From assembly GCF_050624435.1 (NCBI RefSeq), contig NC_134541.1, positions 8,818,983 to 8,882,982 of the forward strand: a stretch of 64,000 nt of DNA. The letters run 5' to 3'. A program made the position numbers and the translations under genes. Positions within the stretch are counted from its first letter, which is position 1, and the number at the start of each line of letters is the position of its first letter. Below are positions 53,935 to 64,000 of the stretch, one piece after another. The notes beneath the pieces were generated by a model. It was not told the DNA's origin, ran no database searches, and worked only from the letters and a program-made list of their open reading frames with translations. Source of the stretch: Tenrec ecaudatus (taxonomy: Eukaryota > Chordata > Mammalia > Afrosoricida > Tenrecidae).

Positions 53935-54140
53935 GATACATGATTCAGCAATTATCTACAGGGTGCCGATTAAGTGCTAGACAGTGCTTTAGGCGCTGAA
54001 GGTCTAGCAATGGATGAGAGAAAACAATTTCTTGTTCCTCAAAGTCTACTTTCTATTAGGGATGACAGTTAGTTAATGGTAAATAGTTAACCAAGCAAGA
54101 GAATCTATCAGACAGTGACAGGTCATGCAGAGGATTGTAA
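53935..54140 (-). mobile_element. L2 LINE 3' end
   Basis: 'attaagtgctagacagtgct', 'ttaggcgctgaaggtctagc', 'aatttcttgttcctc' are L2 antisense in order. Confidence 0.7.
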
Positions 54141-54375
54141 AAGATTGTGGAGCCATGGTCCTTACCACGTGGTTTCTGAATCACTAGAATCTACATCATG
54201 TGGGAACTTGTTAGCAGTGCACACCCTCTCAGCTGCACCCCGATATGCTGCAGCAAACAACTTGGGGGGGTGGCAGAAATCTCCCCTCTAACAAGCCCTC
54301 TAGGTGATTGTGATGCTTGCTCAGGCTTTCTGTTGTTTTTTCAAAACCATGTTTTATTCTGCTCTCTGGGAAGGA

Positions 54376-54762
54376 GGTATGGTCTGAATTATGTCTGTCC
54401 CCCAAAATGTGAGCAAATCCTAACCTAGACCTGGGTTTCTGTACCTGTGGTTATGAACCCGGTTGGAAAGGGGTATTCTTCGTTATGCTGATGAGGTGCG
54501 ATCAGTGCTTGGGCAGAGCAATTCTGAGATAGCAAAGGGATGAAGCCAGCAGAGGAGAACTGGGGAAGGGAGATGGCAAGCCACCTGAAGAATAACCAGG
54601 AGCAGAAGCTCAAAAGAGACAAGAACCAACCTCAAAGGCTGACAAAGAAAGAAAATCTTCCCCCAGAGCCTGCACTCTGTATTCACATTTCTAATTGCCT
54701 AACTGTGAAATTAATTTCTTATTGTGAAAACCACCCAATTGGAATAGTTCTGTTATAAACTC
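54376..54762 (+). mobile_element. MLT1/MaLR-like solo LTR
   Basis: Blocks shared with 33525-33900: 'tctgaattatgtctgtcccc', 'ggttatgaacccggttgg', 'actgtgaaattaatttctta', 'gtgaaaaccacccaattgg'. The end abuts an AfroSINE. Confidence 0.6.
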
Positions 54763-54763
54763 G

Positions 54764-54956
54764 CTGCCATCAAGTGGATGCCAACTCCTGGCAACCCTAA
54801 AGGACAGGGTAGAACTGCCCCTCTGAGGTTCCATGACTGTGGCTCTTTATGGGAGTAGAAAGCCCCATTTTCTCCCTCCAGAGTGGCTGTTGGTTTTGAA
54901 CTGCTGACCTTGTGGTTAGCAGTCCAACTCATAACCATTATGCCACCAGGGTTCCT
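54764..54956 (-). mobile_element. AfroSINE
   Basis: 'gctgccatcaagtggatgcc', 'gggtagaactgcccctctga', 'gctgaccttgtggttagcag', 'gccaccagggttcc'. It sits immediately at the LTR end. Confidence 0.9.
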
Positions 54957-55440
54957 TCGTTTCTTTTATAGAAGCAGAAAATAAACTAGAAGGTTTACAG
55001 ACCAGTTTGGGTTCTCATTCAACACTTTCTATACAACCTGTTCCCTGATGTTGGTTACAGTCTTCACAGGGCCTCGCCTCAATATTTCCATTCAAGTCAT
55101 TCCATTTCCACTGGTTTAGTTTCCCTGCCCTCTTACCTTCTCCTCTTAGTTTTAAAGTAATAGTTGAATGTTTGTCTCATGCAGTGATTTTTAAAAGAAC
55201 ATTACACTTAATTATGACTTTCATTATTCTGTGAGCCAATCTGTTACTTAGCTACAAGGTGATGTCAGGGGTTAATTTCAGTTTGAGATTTGAAGAGTCT
55301 TTCAGGGCAACAGTCAGTCTTAGGGAGTCCCCCAATCTCAACCAGTTTGATGTCCATGTGTTTTGCAGTCGGGTTTGTTTGTTTGCTTTTAATTTGAGAT
55401 TCTGTGTCACATTTTCCTCCCCTTCTGTACCCCAAATCAA
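54957..55440. other. Unique spacer
   Basis: No gene; the 111-129 codon frames in this area cross the following SINE. Confidence 0.45.
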
Positions 55441-55637
55441 TATCACTGCCATTGAGTCCAATACAACTCTTAGTGACTCTGTAGGACAGAGTAGAACTCT
55501 CCTGTGGGTTTCCAAAATGGTAACCCTTGACAGGTGTAGAAATCCATCTTTCTCCTGTGAATCAGCTGGTAACTTTGAACTGCTGACTTTGTAGGCAGCA
55601 TCCCATTGCGTAACAACTATGCCACCAGGTTTCCTTG
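55441..55637 (-). mobile_element. AfroSINE
   Basis: 'cactgccattgagtccaata', 'gtagaactctcctgtgggtt', 'gaactgctgactttgtaggc', 'gccaccaggtttcc'. Confidence 0.85.
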
Positions 55638-55677
55638 CCATTCTGTATAATCAAAACAAACAGATAGACAAAAAACA

Positions 55678-55732
55678 TCACTGCCATTATGTCGATTCGA
55701 GTATATAGTGACCCCACTCTACAGGGGCCATT
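55678..55732 (-). mobile_element. AfroSINE tail fragment
   Basis: 'cactgccattatgtcgattc' and 'tagtgaccccactc'; cut where the L1 tail begins. Confidence 0.65.
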
Positions 55733-55734
55733 AA

Positions 55735-57720
55735 TTGTGGACCTGCTTAGTCCATACATCAATTGGATCAACCATATTTGTGCACAGGTTGCCATCATCA
55801 TTTTCTAAATATTTATTTTCTTTGTGAGCCTTTGGTATCAGCTCCTCTTTTTTCCCCTCCCTCCCCACTCCCACCCTCATGACCCCTGGATAAGATGATA
55901 AATTATTATTGTTTTCATATCTTACACAGACTGCTATTTCCATTCAGCCATGTTTCTGTTAGTCATCCACCTGGGAGGGTAGGGGGTGTAATGTGTCGAT
56001 CATTGTGATCGGTTCCCTCTTCCTCTCCTCATCCCCCCACCTCCCCCCTACCCTTCTGGTATCACTGCTCCCATTTCTGTTCCTGAGGGATTTATCTGAC
56101 TTGGATTCCATGTGTCATGAGCTCTCATCTGTACCAGTGTACATGCTCTGGTCTAGCCCAAAGTGAAAGGCAGGACTTGGGTCATGATAGAAGAGGGCGA
56201 GGAAGCCTCAAAGAACCAGAGGAAGATTGTGTGTTTTATTGGTGCTATACTGAGCTGTAGTTGACCCATCCCTTCCTTGTGATCCTTCTGTGAGGGGATG
56301 ACCTGTTATCTGCAGATGGGCTTAGGATCTCTGCTCCAACCCATCTGTTCTCAACAATATGTTTTTTGTTTGTTTTTTTTTTTTTTGGGGGGGGGGGTTC
56401 CTCTGGTACCTGTTACCTGATTCCATTGACACCTCATGATCACACAGGCTGGTGTGCTTCTTTCATGTGAATTGTGTTGCTTCTATATGGCTGCTTATTT
56501 AACTTCAAGCCTTTCAGACCCCAGACACTATATCTTTTGATAGCTGGACACCAGTTGCTTTCAAAATATTTGCTTATGCGCCCATTTTGTCTTCAGCAAT
56601 TATGTCAGGAGGGTGAGTATCGCAGAATGCCAGGTTGTTAGAACAAAGTGTTCTTGTGTTGAGAGAGGGCTTAAGCAGAGGCCCAAAGTCCGTCTACTTC
56701 CTCAATGTATTGCCATATAAATATATGTACATAGGCCAGTAGTTCTATTTTTATGAATTTGTTTATTTACATGAGTGTACACCTATGTTTATACCTCTAT
56801 CGTTAGCTCTATTTCCTAGATCTTGCCTCTGTTTCCCTTTACCTTCCTCCTGCTCCACCACCACACTTACCCTTCTTCTGCCTCTTAGTAATTCCTCTCA
56901 GCTTGATTGCTGCTGTTCCAACATCACCAGGATTGCTACATCCTCCTCGTTGCTGCTTTTAATTCCCTACTTGTTCCCCTGTCTGTGGTGCTGTTGCTCA
57001 CAGCTTCTTTCCCCTGCCTCCTCCTCCCCCCAAGTTGCTCTGGAACCATCTGATCTGCTGCTTTCTCTTCAGGCTTGCTTCCCATGCCTATCTTATATAG
57101 GTAGGCAAAACAACAACAACAACAACAGAGATAAAACCAAAGGAAACAAAAGATTGAATAAAAAGAAAAACAAAAATGAAGAAGAATACTAGCACAAAAA
57201 AAGCACACATAACTGCAGGTCTATCTGTTGATTTTTATGACTATCTCCCCACCCATCCTGGCGGAGTTCTGGGAACTGCCTCTCCTAATCTGAAGTGTAT
57301 TCGGGGGCTCCTCGGGTTGTGTGGCTTTTCTTTCCTCCTTTTGCCGATCTGTTACGCTCTTTCTTGGTTCGCCCCACTGGGAGCAGGGTCGGGTGGGATG
57401 GGGGGTGGAGGTGGGGGTTGAATCAGACCGGACTCACTCCCTGGCATGTGTCCCCAGTATTGTCCTCTGTCATAGTATGCTCCAGCGAGGGGACATGATG
57501 TCTTTAGCTGTTGTGGGACCTACAGCCCTTTCTGTGATGTAGCAGCTCCATGCAGGGATGTCATCCCCAGGGCTTGGTGTGCCAGTCTGGGGTCTAGTCC
57601 ATCACTCTTTCTTTATCCTTCTTGGGGGAAACCTCTTTATATCATCAGGTAACACCATTTGGCTGCCCTAAAGAATGCTGGATCTAGAACATTCAGGGAA
57701 CAAAGGGCATAGACTTTTAC
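55735..57720 (-). mobile_element. Afrotherian L1 3' UTR, longest copy (~2 kb)
   Basis: The last ~870 bp match the other copies, from the 3' end ('gttgccatcatcattttcta') through 'ccagacactatatcttttga'. Beyond that it continues with pyrimidine-rich sequence, an (AAC)n tract at 57105-57127 and a G-rich segment near 57385, which correspond to 1-405. There is no ORF2 attached. The right edge is approximate. Frames inside it, such as 56785-57192, are low-complexity. Confidence 0.7.
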
Positions 57721-57847
57721 TTATGAGGCAAAATCACCTCTAATTCACAAACATCAAAACCACCAAAGACCTATTGACATTGCACTAGGGTTTTTTTTTA
57801 ATCACAATTATTTAATAAGCATAGATAAATAGACTGATGGAAGGTAA

Positions 57848-58075
57848 CTGCCACTGAGTAGATTCCAACTCATGTGTTCTTATATATAAACAGAAGGAAA
57901 TGGCTGGTGGCTGATCCTGTGCCATTCTCACAATGGCACAGCCTCTTTGAGTCCACCGGGGTGACCACTGTACCAACCCACAGGTCTCCCTCCCCCTCCT
58001 TGGCCCTCTGCCTCACCAATCCTGACATCTTCCTGCAGTTAGTCCCTCCTGATGACTTGTCCAAAGTAAAGATAT
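57848..58075 (-). mobile_element. RTE LINE 3' end, partly rearranged
   Basis: 'gctgatcctgtgccattctc', 'gagtccaccggggtgaccac', 'cctcctgatgacttgtccaa'. Confidence 0.7.
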
Positions 58076-58310
58076 TGGGCAGTTCTTATTGTTTCAGAAG
58101 TTTCTTCACGTTTCTGAAGGAAAGTGGTATCCCTCTCCTCCTAGTTTGTCTCGGTCTGTAAGTTCTGTTGAAACTACCCCCCATGGGTGTCGCTGAGAGT
58201 ATTTGAAATACCGTTGGCCTAGCGTCTGTATCCCAGTAACACGAGAGCTGGCGCCATGCAGCAACCTGAGAGTTGCGCAGGGGGTGGTGGGGGTGGGGGG
58301 TGGGCGCACG
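58076..58310. other. Unassigned; shares a motif with 33045-33095
   Basis: 'agtatttgaaataccgttgg' with 'gcctagcg' parallels 'ttgaaataccagtgacc' near 33045. Possibly a low-copy repeat. A GT/G-rich run lies near 58280. Confidence 0.35.
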
Positions 58311-58670
58311 CTTGTTGTTGTCGTTAGGAGCTGTCCAGTTGGTTCCAACTCATGGCAACCCTATGTACAACATAGAGAAACTGCCCCATCTTTCACCATT
58401 CTCACTCTGGTTGTGTGTGAGTCCACTGTGGCAGCCACTGTGTCCATCCATCTTACAGAGGGGCTGTCGCTTCTTCACTGACCTTCTGCTTTACCAAGCA
58501 TGAGATCCCTTTCTCAGGACTGGTCTTTCCTGACAACATGTCCAAAGTACATGAGATGAGGTCTCACCATCCTCGCTTCTAAGGAACATTCTGGCTGTAT
58601 TTCTTCCAGGACAGCTTTGTTTGTTCTTTTGGCGTTCCATGGTACTTTCAATTTTTCACAGGCTTAGTCC
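58311..58670 (-). mobile_element. RTE LINE 3' end
   Basis: 'gttgtcgttaggagctgtcc', 'tgtggcagccactgtgtcca', 'tcctgacaacatgtccaaag', 'cttctaaggaacattctggc'. Confidence 0.9.
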
Positions 58671-59456
58671 CTATTAATGACAAAACGATCAAACGTATTT
58701 GTCGGGTAAAAGCAGACATATAGCAACACTCAATGCTCTTGTTTTCCTTTGTTATCTGTAATTATATTGATTAAAACTTTCTATTCTTCCAGAGCACAGC
58801 ACCTTCCACACACACGCTACACAAGGCAGACTCATGGGCAATTTGTGAAGCTGGCAATTCTAATTTTATTCTGATCATTGTGCAAATGAATTATTTACAC
58901 ACTTGAATTAATTAGATGAATTGATGACTTTTCTCATGTGGAAAGATGATTATTAAGATAGTCCATCCTTAAGGACACTGGCCCATTTCTGAGCACTCGC
59001 TCAGCTGCAGTGGGTTTGAAGCACCATCAGTCCATACCTCTTGTCTCTTATCTAGATCTCCTATTCACTCAAAAGAAATTCTGTATGCATTTTCTCTTCC
59101 ACACATTTGCATGTAAATTAGAGCTCTCTTTGGGTAGTAGATAATTTCTCTTTTTATTCTAATTTACTTGCCTCTTAATAGGTTTCCACATATTTGTTTT
59201 CTGATTCACAGCTCTGCTCATTAAAAATAAAATCCCTGAAATGTTATTTGGTTAGAGATAACTTGAGAGGAACTTGTGAGAGTACTTAAAAGTTTTTTAA
59301 AAAATAATTTACTTTGATGGGAAGAAGCACAGGGAAGCATGTCGGAAGTTTGTTAATTTTTTAAAGTAAAAATTCTAAATTGAAAATGAACACCCATCTC
59401 TTGGCATGCAGATTGTTTAACGACCACTATCACCCAGCTTTTTGCTCCACCAAACC
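58671..59456. other. Unique AT-rich island resembling a conserved non-coding element
   Basis: Repeat-free. 'gtgcaaatgaattatttac' and 'gaattaattagatgaattga' (58880-58925) are dense octamer/homeodomain-type cores. No coding frame. Confidence 0.45.
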
Positions 59457-59640
59457 CTGCCACTGATTCTGATTCAAAACAACCCTTTATGAGAGTAGAA
59501 TTGTCCCAGAGGGTTTGAGGATGTCAGTCTTTACAGGAGCAGGCAGCCCCATCTTTCTCTGGAGGAGCCGCCGTGGATGTGAAAGAAGACTTCACGGTCT
59601 GCAGCCCAACATTGAGCCCGCTGCACCAAAAGAGTCCACT
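59457..59640 (-). mobile_element. AfroSINE, old
   Basis: 'gccactgattctgattcaaa', 'tctttacaggagcaggcagc', 'ctgcaccaaaagagtcc'. Confidence 0.7.
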
Positions 59641-59694
59641 CTTGGCTTTCCCCAAAAATATCACTTTCCTCTAGTCAATTCCACTCAGAGATCA

Positions 59695-59830
59695 GATGGG
59701 ATGGGTAGAACACCCAGGGAGTTTTCTGACACTGTTCTCTTTATGGGAGTGCCCCCGAGTTTTGAGCTGCTGATCAATGGGTTGGCAGCCCAAGGTATGG
59801 CTACTGTACCACTTTGGCTTAGGACTCCAT
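59695..59830 (-). mobile_element. AfroSINE, partial
   Basis: 'gagctgctgatcaatgggtt', 'ggcagcccaaggtatggc' (antisense head); the tail half is unclear. Confidence 0.5.
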
Positions 59831-60302
59831 TTTTTTTCATTGGTGTAAAGGTGAAACCGAGGCACAGGGAGACGGGCAGACATAACTGACAGGACAAAGG
59901 AGAGCAGAATCAGAAATAGCTCTATTAGGGGAGGAGCTCCCAGACGAGGCTCTGTGACCAAGGCCAACAGGTCAGGGAAGTCCTGCTCAGCAGCCGGTGC
60001 GGGTTTTTAAAGGGTGGTGGAATGTGTGGCAATTAGCATACGGCGTCTGGGCACTCTGAGGATTGCTTGTGGACTCCTTGCGGCTTTCTTTGGACCCTGA
60101 GTATCTGGTCCCACCAGTTATCTTATCTGGCACTGTCTGCTGCTGACCTCCGGGGATGTGCAGGCAAGCAGGGCCCTAACCTGCTTCAGCTCAGCCCAAT
60201 CAGTTAGTATTTTCCCTTGTCTCGTGGGATTATCTTAAAGCAGTTGACTACACGAAGACCCATTCATTCATAAGCCCACTGAAGAAAAGAATTCTTGATT
60301 GC
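59831..60302. other. Unassigned, mostly unique
   Basis: 59845-59890 has a MIR-like 'aaaccgaggcacagggagac'. The 59900-60240 part is unassigned and could be an unrecognised LTR. Confidence 0.35.
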
Positions 60303-60590
60303 CTGTTATTTGGTGCTGCTGAGCAGATTCCAACTCATAGCAACCCTATCTAAGTATAACAGAACAAAACACCGCCCAGTACTGCACCATCCTCACAATT
60401 ATTCCTGTCTTTAAGCCCATTTCTGCAACCACTGTGCCAGTCCATCTCTTTGCCATCTTCTTCTTTTTCTGCTGCCCACTACTTTACCATGCATGATGCA
60501 TGATGCCTTCCCCAGGGACTGGTCTGTCCTGGCAACATGTCCAAAGCACATGAGGCAAAGTCTCACCATCCTTGCTTCTAAGGAGAATGT
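60303..60590 (-). mobile_element. RTE LINE 3' end
   Basis: 'gttatttggtgctgctgagc', 'accgcccagtactgcaccat', 'actttaccatgcatgatgca', 'cttgcttctaaggagaatg'. A small internal duplication 'gcatgatgcatgatgc' is present. Confidence 0.85.
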
Positions 60591-60591
60591 A

Positions 60592-61135
60592 ATGTAATTT
60601 CAGTATCAGCAGCTAGAACAGGCCAAGGACCAACTGTGGAGAAGACCATAAATTGGTCCGATATATTTACAGTGGTTCTCAACCTGTAGGTCGCGACCCC
60701 TTTGGGGGTTGAACGACCCATTCACTGGGGTGGCCGGATTCATAACAGTAGCAAAATTACAGTTATGAAGTAACAAGGAAAATAATTTTATGGTTAGAGG
60801 GTCACCACAACGCGAGGAGCTATATTATAGGGTCACGGCATCAGGAAGGTTGAGAACCACTGCTATGTAAGCTCAGGTTGAAGTGGAAGTAAATGAAAAC
60901 AAGTCCACGAGAGCCAAACTACAACCTTAAACCTCTCCCACCTGAATTTGAAGAACATCTCAAGGACAGACTTGACCCACTGAACACTAGTGACCAGAAG
61001 GCCTGGTGAGCTGTGGAATGACATGAAGAACACCACGCATGGAGAAAGCAAAAGATCATTAAAAAGACAAAGAAAGAAAAATCTATTTGACTCTGAAACT
61101 TGCTTGATTGCTTACTGTGGAACAAAACAATAAAA
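60592..61135 (+). mobile_element. RTE LINE ORF fragment carrying a SPIN insertion
   Basis: 60592-60669 ('agctagaacaggccaaggac') and 60863-61135 ('aacaagtccacgagagccaa', 'tctcaaggacagacttgacc', 'tcattaaaaagacaaagaaa') are collinear with an internal part of the RTE ORF. They join once SPIN is removed. The frame is no longer continuous. Confidence 0.65.
60670..60862 (+). mobile_element. SPIN non-autonomous hAT element (copy 2), intact ends
   Basis: 193 bp. The left terminal repeat is 'cagtggttctcaacct' (60670-60685) and the right is its exact complement 'aggttgagaaccactg' (60847-60862). Flanks 'atatttac' and 'ctatgtaa' agree at five of eight positions, a decayed 8 bp target duplication at best. 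It has no transposase, so it would need one in trans. Confidence 0.93.
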
Positions 61136-61316
61136 ATAGTACTTAGCATTATTTATAAGCCAATCGAAAAGGTAATTTCTAAAGTGATAATACACATCCC
61201 AGGGGAGTATGTGCTATATCTTGGCTACACGGGATCCCTGGGTTGCTGATTTCTGAACATGATTGATCACTGGAATCAACTGGAACACTTCTAAAAGTAT
61301 GGATTCAAGGAATTTT
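61136..61316. other. Short unassigned spacer
   Basis: Nothing recognised. Confidence 0.4.
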
Positions 61317-61475
61317 CAATCAGTTAACTAAGCAAAAGATTGACTGTTTGAATACATCCAGTGGTGATGTGGAAGCAAGTCCTGGTGAACTACCTTCATA
61401 AGGATTACAACCCCAAATCCCTATGGGACAGTTTTGCTCTGCAGCACATGGGTTAACCATGAGTTGTGGGTCAAC
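61317..61475 (+). mobile_element. AfroSINE, old subfamily
   Basis: 'gttaactaagcaaaagattg', 'accttcataaggattacaac', 'aaatccctatgggacagttt', 'accatgagttgtggg'. Confidence 0.65.
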
Positions 61476-61513
61476 AGACAAATGTCCCATATCCTCCTCT
61501 TCCCTTGCTCTTG

Positions 61514-61600
61514 TTTATCAAGTTGGATCTAACTCGTGGCAACCTTGCATGACAGAGTAGAACTGTCCCATAGGGTTTTCTAGATAGCCTTTGACAAGGC
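61514..61600 (-). mobile_element. AfroSINE 3' fragment
   Basis: 'aagttggatctaactcgtgg' and 'gagtagaactgtcccatagg'. Confidence 0.7.
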
Positions 61601-62221
61601 GATGCAACAGGTCGGCTCTATCTTCTATGTCACTCAGGAAGAGTGCAACCATCTCAGTTCAAAGCCAAAGGCTGAACCAGTGGCCACTTCTTTCCCTTAT
61701 CCTATTGAATCAGTCTCTCTGAGGTCCTTAATCCATTTATTAGAAAAGCTGACAAGCTCACTGGGAGGCATTTTCATCCTACCCTCGTTCATGAACCACT
61801 GGGATTTCAGAACAGTGGGAATCTTGCTTCCAGGTTGGGTTGAGGCAGGCCTTAGAACTATCAGAAGGCAAGAAAAAGAGAAGGAAGCAACCCAGGTGGT
61901 GTACCTGTCTGCCCAAAGGCACACAGCTGGAGGGAAGAGCAGGGAACTCTGGCCCTCCATTGTCCAAGACTGTGAGAAGTGGGAGAATTGGGGAAGCACT
62001 GGGGTTTGCCTTGTGTTTTTGAGGTTCTCAAATGGAAGGTATTATGAGTGAGAGGCTTAAACATATTTTAAAATTATTAAGCACTAACATCTCCCTTAAA
62101 AGCATTTTTCTTTTATACCTTGACTCTTCTTCAAGTTCTATTATGTCACTGTTTCCAGACCCAACAGATTCAGGCACATGTACAGGTGCAGTGTAGGTAG
62201 ACATATCTAGATAAAGGTATA
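61601..62221. other. Unassigned, with a MIR-like patch
   Basis: The 149-codon frame 61602-62051 has no domain and crosses a MIR-like segment near 61905-61960 ('ctgcccaaaggcacacagct'). Not called as a gene. Confidence 0.4.
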
Positions 62222-62492
62222 GGCAAGTATGGTGAAACTTATCTTACATACTTTGGATATGTTGTCCAGGACACCAGTCCTTGGAGAAATACATTATACT
62301 TGTTAGAGTGGAGGGGCAGTGAAAGAGTGGAAGGCCCTTGATGAAGTCGACTGACACAGTGGCTGCAACAATGGGCTCAAGTTTAGGAACAATTGCAAGG
62401 ATAGCGCAGGACTGGGCAGTGTGTCTTTCTGTGGGACATCAAGTCTCAATGGGTCCGAATTGAATGAATGGCACCTAATAGCAGCATAGGTA
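62222..62492 (+). mobile_element. RTE LINE 3' end
   Basis: 'cacagtggctgcaacaatgg', 'aggaacaattgcaaggatag', 'actgggcagtgtgtctttct', 'aatggcacctaatagcagc'. Confidence 0.9.
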
Positions 62493-62671
62493 GGTATAAA
62501 TATAGATGCAGAAAGATATCATGCGCACCTCCCATGAAATTTCGAGCATCATCTTTGATACATTTATCATTATCTATTACACTAGGATATCCCTGGGTCA
62601 CAAACAAGATCTCTTTCTAACTATGTCTTTAAGTCAGTGCGCAGGTGCCTATAGTTCTCCTTTATCCTTGC

Positions 62672-62795
62672 TTGAGTGCTGTGGGTTCAATGTTGGGCCG
62701 CTGACAGCAAGGTTAACAGTTCAACCCACCGGCCTATCCTCTATGAGGGTTGTCGTGAGTTGAAATCAACTGATAGTGGGTTTGGTTTTGTGTCA
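62672..62795 (+). mobile_element. AfroSINE with internal deletion
   Basis: 'gccgctgacagcaaggttaa', 'gttgtcgtgagttgaaatca', 'actgatagtgggtttggt'. Confidence 0.75.
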
Positions 62796-63061
62796 GTGCA
62801 AGGAAGGGCTCAAACCCTTTCCAAAGACTGAAAGTCCAGTGCTTTCCTTTCAGGGAAACCAGCAGGTATCCAGACGCCCCATAAAGACAGGATCTCAGTG
62901 GAGGAAGGCCACCAAAGGCCACATAGCCTAAACCTCAACTATTCTCAAACCCAGCTGTCCAGTTTTCAAATGTTTAAAGAAACTTGTAAATTTTCATTTG
63001 GGCGATTACTGCTTTTTTTAAAATGAATTTTGTTGTATTTATTTATGTTGCAGATGGCAGA

Positions 63062-63240
63062 GGTGTCATTGGTTACCCAGTAGGTTAGGCGGCAAAACAC
63101 GAGTTCTTCAGTTAGACGGAAGTGCAGCTGTATACGGAAGCACAGCCATGGACACCCACAGGGGCACTTCGACCCTGTCCTGGAGGGTCGCTGTGACTTG
63201 GAATTGCCTTGATGGCCGTGAGTTTGGCTTCTGGCTTTAG
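63062..63240 (+). mobile_element. AfroSINE, drifted
   Basis: 'aggtgtcattggttacccag', 'cccacaggggcacttcgacc', 'cctggagggtcgctgtgact', 'gatggccgtgagtttggc'. The head is unusual. Confidence 0.75.
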
Positions 63241-64000
63241 TAAGATCCTTCCTCAGGAAGACCTTTCTTCCCACTAGACAGTCTTTCCGTTTCCTCGGTT
63301 TTCTTTTCAGAGAGCTAGAGCGACTCCCTTGTCCACCACATGAAAAATCTATTTTCAAAAGATGCTTTCCCCGACCCAAATGCCTTGTGAAAAGCCATGG
63401 TTTCTCTGTCACTGCTAAAAAATGTCACCTTTATCTTAAGTGGACAATCAAGCTTTGCCAGCACCCCAAAATCTTAGTACTGCATAGAGCATTCTGCCTG
63501 ATTCCTTTTAATCTTGAAACGTGGCCGGGGAGGCATGGCTACTAGGAGGTATGGATACTGGCACGGCATTGACATTGTCTTGCTATGTGCTTACAATGTT
63601 ATTGCTACTTTCAATCTGCATGTCTGTGGCAGCAATCTTATTAAGTCTTCTGTAATTTTGTGGGCACGAGTTTAATTAAAATTTGTCTGTAAATTCACTC
63701 CAGCAGAGCACATGTAATCTCGGCCGTCTTGCATTTCCCTGGCAGTGACTCAGCTCCAGCGAGCCCAGGTACAGCAAAGGGAGACTCTGCATAAAGGAGT
63801 TCCACCCGCCCTTTTCTCATTCTCCGGTCCCATGGCTTACAGAGGAGTTACTGCCCAACCTCAGAACGAGTGGAGATGCCAATGTCGATTTGTACGATGA
63901 TTATTGGGGTGTTGGGAAGGAGCAAGTTCTCGGTGTTACACAAACACAGATATCAATAAAAGCTGTGCTTTTATCCCCACCCCACCTCCTGGGTTCTCCC
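63241..64000. other. Unique end of window; possible conserved non-coding island
   Basis: Repeat-free. It has AT-rich parts ('gagtttaattaaaatttgtc', 63668) and a GC-richer end with an AATAAA at 63955-63960. No exon can be called. The 148-codon minus frame (62966-63412) overlaps the SINE above and is not supported. Confidence 0.4.

Noticed and set aside
56785..57192. 135-codon Ser/Leu-rich frame as a secreted protein
   Set aside because: It is pyrimidine-rich L1 3' UTR antisense. The hydrophobic look is due to composition.
61602..62051. 149-codon plus frame as a gene
   Set aside because: It has no recognisable domain, and part of it is MIR-like.
604..62800. AfroSINE heads as functional tRNA genes
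   Set aside because: They keep only box-like motifs and are followed by SINE bodies; none folds as an intact tRNA by eye.
62966..63412. 148-codon minus frame (Lys/Arg-rich) as a gene
   Set aside because: Much of it is the antisense of an AfroSINE copy.
1..64000. Bacterial or phage origin with operons
   Set aside because: SINE, LINE, MIR, L2 and microsatellite content is that of a mammalian nuclear genome. No dense coding is present.

Overview
The window reads as non-coding nuclear DNA from an afrotherian mammal, most likely a tenrec (Echinops telfairi or a close relative). Three repeat signals support this. There are about fifty tRNA-derived AfroSINE copies. There are about two dozen pieces of a BovB/RTE-type LINE whose 3' tail (a 'gtcgctatgagtcag...gactcgatggc' core) is shared with the SINE. 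There are also two ~190 bp non-autonomous hAT elements with the 'cagtggttctcaacct' terminal inverted repeat of SPIN, a family known from tenrec and not from other afrotherians. Taxonomy and family names come from remembered consensus sequences, not from a search.

No protein-coding gene is supported. Every long open frame crosses interspersed repeats or shows no recognisable domain, and none has a convincing exon structure. The window is best read as intergenic or intronic.

Layout. 1-2.4 kb: the end of an afrotherian L1 3' UTR, then RTE and AfroSINE pieces. 2.6-8 kb: one ancient, decayed minus-strand L1 (3' UTR plus ORF2 relic) cut up by at least seven younger SINE and L1 insertions. 8-15.4 kb: SINE, RTE and L1 pieces, a same-site double L1 insertion (9.95-11.07 kb), and an LTR-like repeat with a long (TA)n tract. 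15.5-18.1 kb: mostly unique DNA holding a large inverted duplication (one arm pair ~88% identical) with a possible transcript end inside it. 18.2-31.9 kb: dense AfroSINE/RTE/LTR layers, including a three-deep MIR/AfroSINE/AfroSINE nest and a telomere-like insertion inside an RTE. 31.9-34.7 kb: unique DNA, one SPIN copy, an MLT1-like LTR and an island resembling a conserved non-coding element. 34.7-46.4 kb: SINE/RTE/L1, an L1 ORF2 relic, a complete 3' L1 insertion with a perfect 14 bp target duplication, and an unexplained ~42 bp tandem repeat at 40.4-40.7 kb. 46.4-51 kb: two unique AT-rich islands. 51-58.7 kb: candidate LTR, L2, MLT1-like LTR and the longest afrotherian L1 3' UTR copy (~2 kb). 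58.7-64 kb: another unique island, a SPIN copy inserted into an RTE ORF fragment, and a unique 3' end.

Most of the information is stratigraphic. Nested insertions give a relative order: MIR/L2/old L1 are oldest, then RTE and early AfroSINEs, then young AfroSINEs, afrotherian L1 tails and SPIN. The most unusual items are the 15.7-17.8 kb inverted duplication, the telomere-like block in RTE, the 40.4 kb tandem array and the RTE-tailed SINE-like family.
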